In this document: positions 6,343 to 6,642 of the stretch, piece after piece
Layout: each line of letters starts with the position of its first letter
Position numbering within the stretch: the stretch's first letter is position 1
The notes under the pieces: generated by a model
The model's database searches: none
Told to the model about the DNA's origin: nothing
The model's input: the letters and a program-made list of their open reading frames with translations, nothing else
Program-made: the position numbers and the translations under genes
Source of the DNA: Planctomycetaceae bacterium
GTDB lineage: Bacteria; Planctomycetota; Planctomycetia; Pirellulales; Pirellulaceae
Direction: 5' to 3'
Length of the DNA stretch: 6,642 bases
Assembly (NCBI GenBank): GCA_024642765.1
Contig: JAHEAM010000215.1
Coordinates: forward strand, 1-6,642

Positions 6343-6642
6343 CTAGCGTTCGATGGTTTGCGATTGCCGGACGGCCTGGCGTTGCGCTCGACTAGGTTGC
6401 GATGTACCAGCGAGGAAATTGTCGATTTGCGAATCGTCATGCAGTGCAGTGTACATTTGTTGCATGGCCAGACGCATCTTCTTCTCTTGCAAATCGGTTC
6501 GCAGAATTTCCTGTACCGAATCGAAATCTTCGACAGTCGGCGTCGTGAAGCCTTGGCAGAGCAGAATAAAATAGTACTCGCCGACTTGGATCACCTTGGA
6601 AATCTCGCCAATTTGTAGACCGAAGGCTTCCGATTCCAACTC
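6343..6642 (-). CDS. PpiC/SurA-type peptidylprolyl isomerase, C-terminal part
   Basis: The gene runs in from the right edge, so its N-terminus is missing; about 99 residues are visible. The first 31 or so (ELESEAFGLQIGEISKVIQ, then VGEYYFILLCQG) match the end of a parvulin domain, where the pattern is 'AF.L..GE.S.vi....gy.i'. Such enzymes isomerise peptidyl-proline bonds and assist folding of exported proteins. A charged helical tail follows (KKMRLAMQQMYTALHDD, then SQIDNFLAGTS), as in SurA-like proteins, and a Gln/Arg/Ser-rich end (SRAQRQAVRQSQ). The frame is open to the edge: the codon at 6642-6640 is GAG and the next is TTG, which is an internal Leu rather than a start. The stop is TAG at 6345-6343, followed by the strong terminator. 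Signal peptide and full domain order cannot be judged. Confidence 0.85.
   Translation of the reverse strand, partial: ELESEAFGLQIGEISKVIQVGEYYFILLCQGFTTPTVEDFDSVQEILRTDLQEKKMRLAMQQMYTALHDDSQIDNFLAGTSQPSRAQRQAVRQSQTIER

Overview
The window looks like chromosomal DNA of a planctomycete, most likely of the Pirellulales/Rhodopirellula type. The inference rests on the combination of secreted single-gene families that expand in that phylum: a PQQ-like beta-propeller protein, a tandem DUF1080 (3-keto-disaccharide hydrolase) protein, and a secreted CxxCH plus squalene-cyclase-like toroid protein. Moderate GC and mostly weak Shine-Dalgarno sequences fit. No tRNA, rRNA, CRISPR array or insertion sequence was seen.

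Layout from left to right. Positions 1-145 hold no gene I can support. A minus-strand gene (146-1483) encodes an exported PQQ-like beta-propeller protein. A 341-base divergent intergenic region follows (1484-1824), with weak promoter candidates on both strands and a perfect 12-base palindrome. A plus-strand gene (1825-3195, TTG start) encodes a polytopic GT-C/GT39-like glycosyltransferase. The convergent gap 3196-3388 has no clear gene or terminator. Two minus-strand genes 56 bases apart form a probable operon: the tandem DUF1080 protein (5670-4453), then the secreted CxxCH/toroid protein (4396-3389). Upstream of the operon is an extended -10 promoter, with a perfect 14-base palindrome across the expected transcription start. 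Next, 5813-6046 (minus) carries the C-terminal remnant of a prolipoprotein diacylglyceryl transferase (lgt), which appears to be a pseudogene. The window ends in the C-terminal part of a PpiC/SurA-type peptidylprolyl isomerase (minus, 6642-6343), closed by a strong intrinsic terminator at 6283-6316.

How the genes may work together: the DUF1080 and CxxCH/toroid proteins are both exported, consecutive and served by one visible promoter, so a joint periplasmic role in processing oxidised sugars is a reasonable hypothesis. It is not shown by the sequence. The beta-propeller and GT-C genes are divergently arranged and need not be functionally linked. The most notable observations are the lgt remnant, the palindrome at the operon start site and the heme-motif/toroid fusion.
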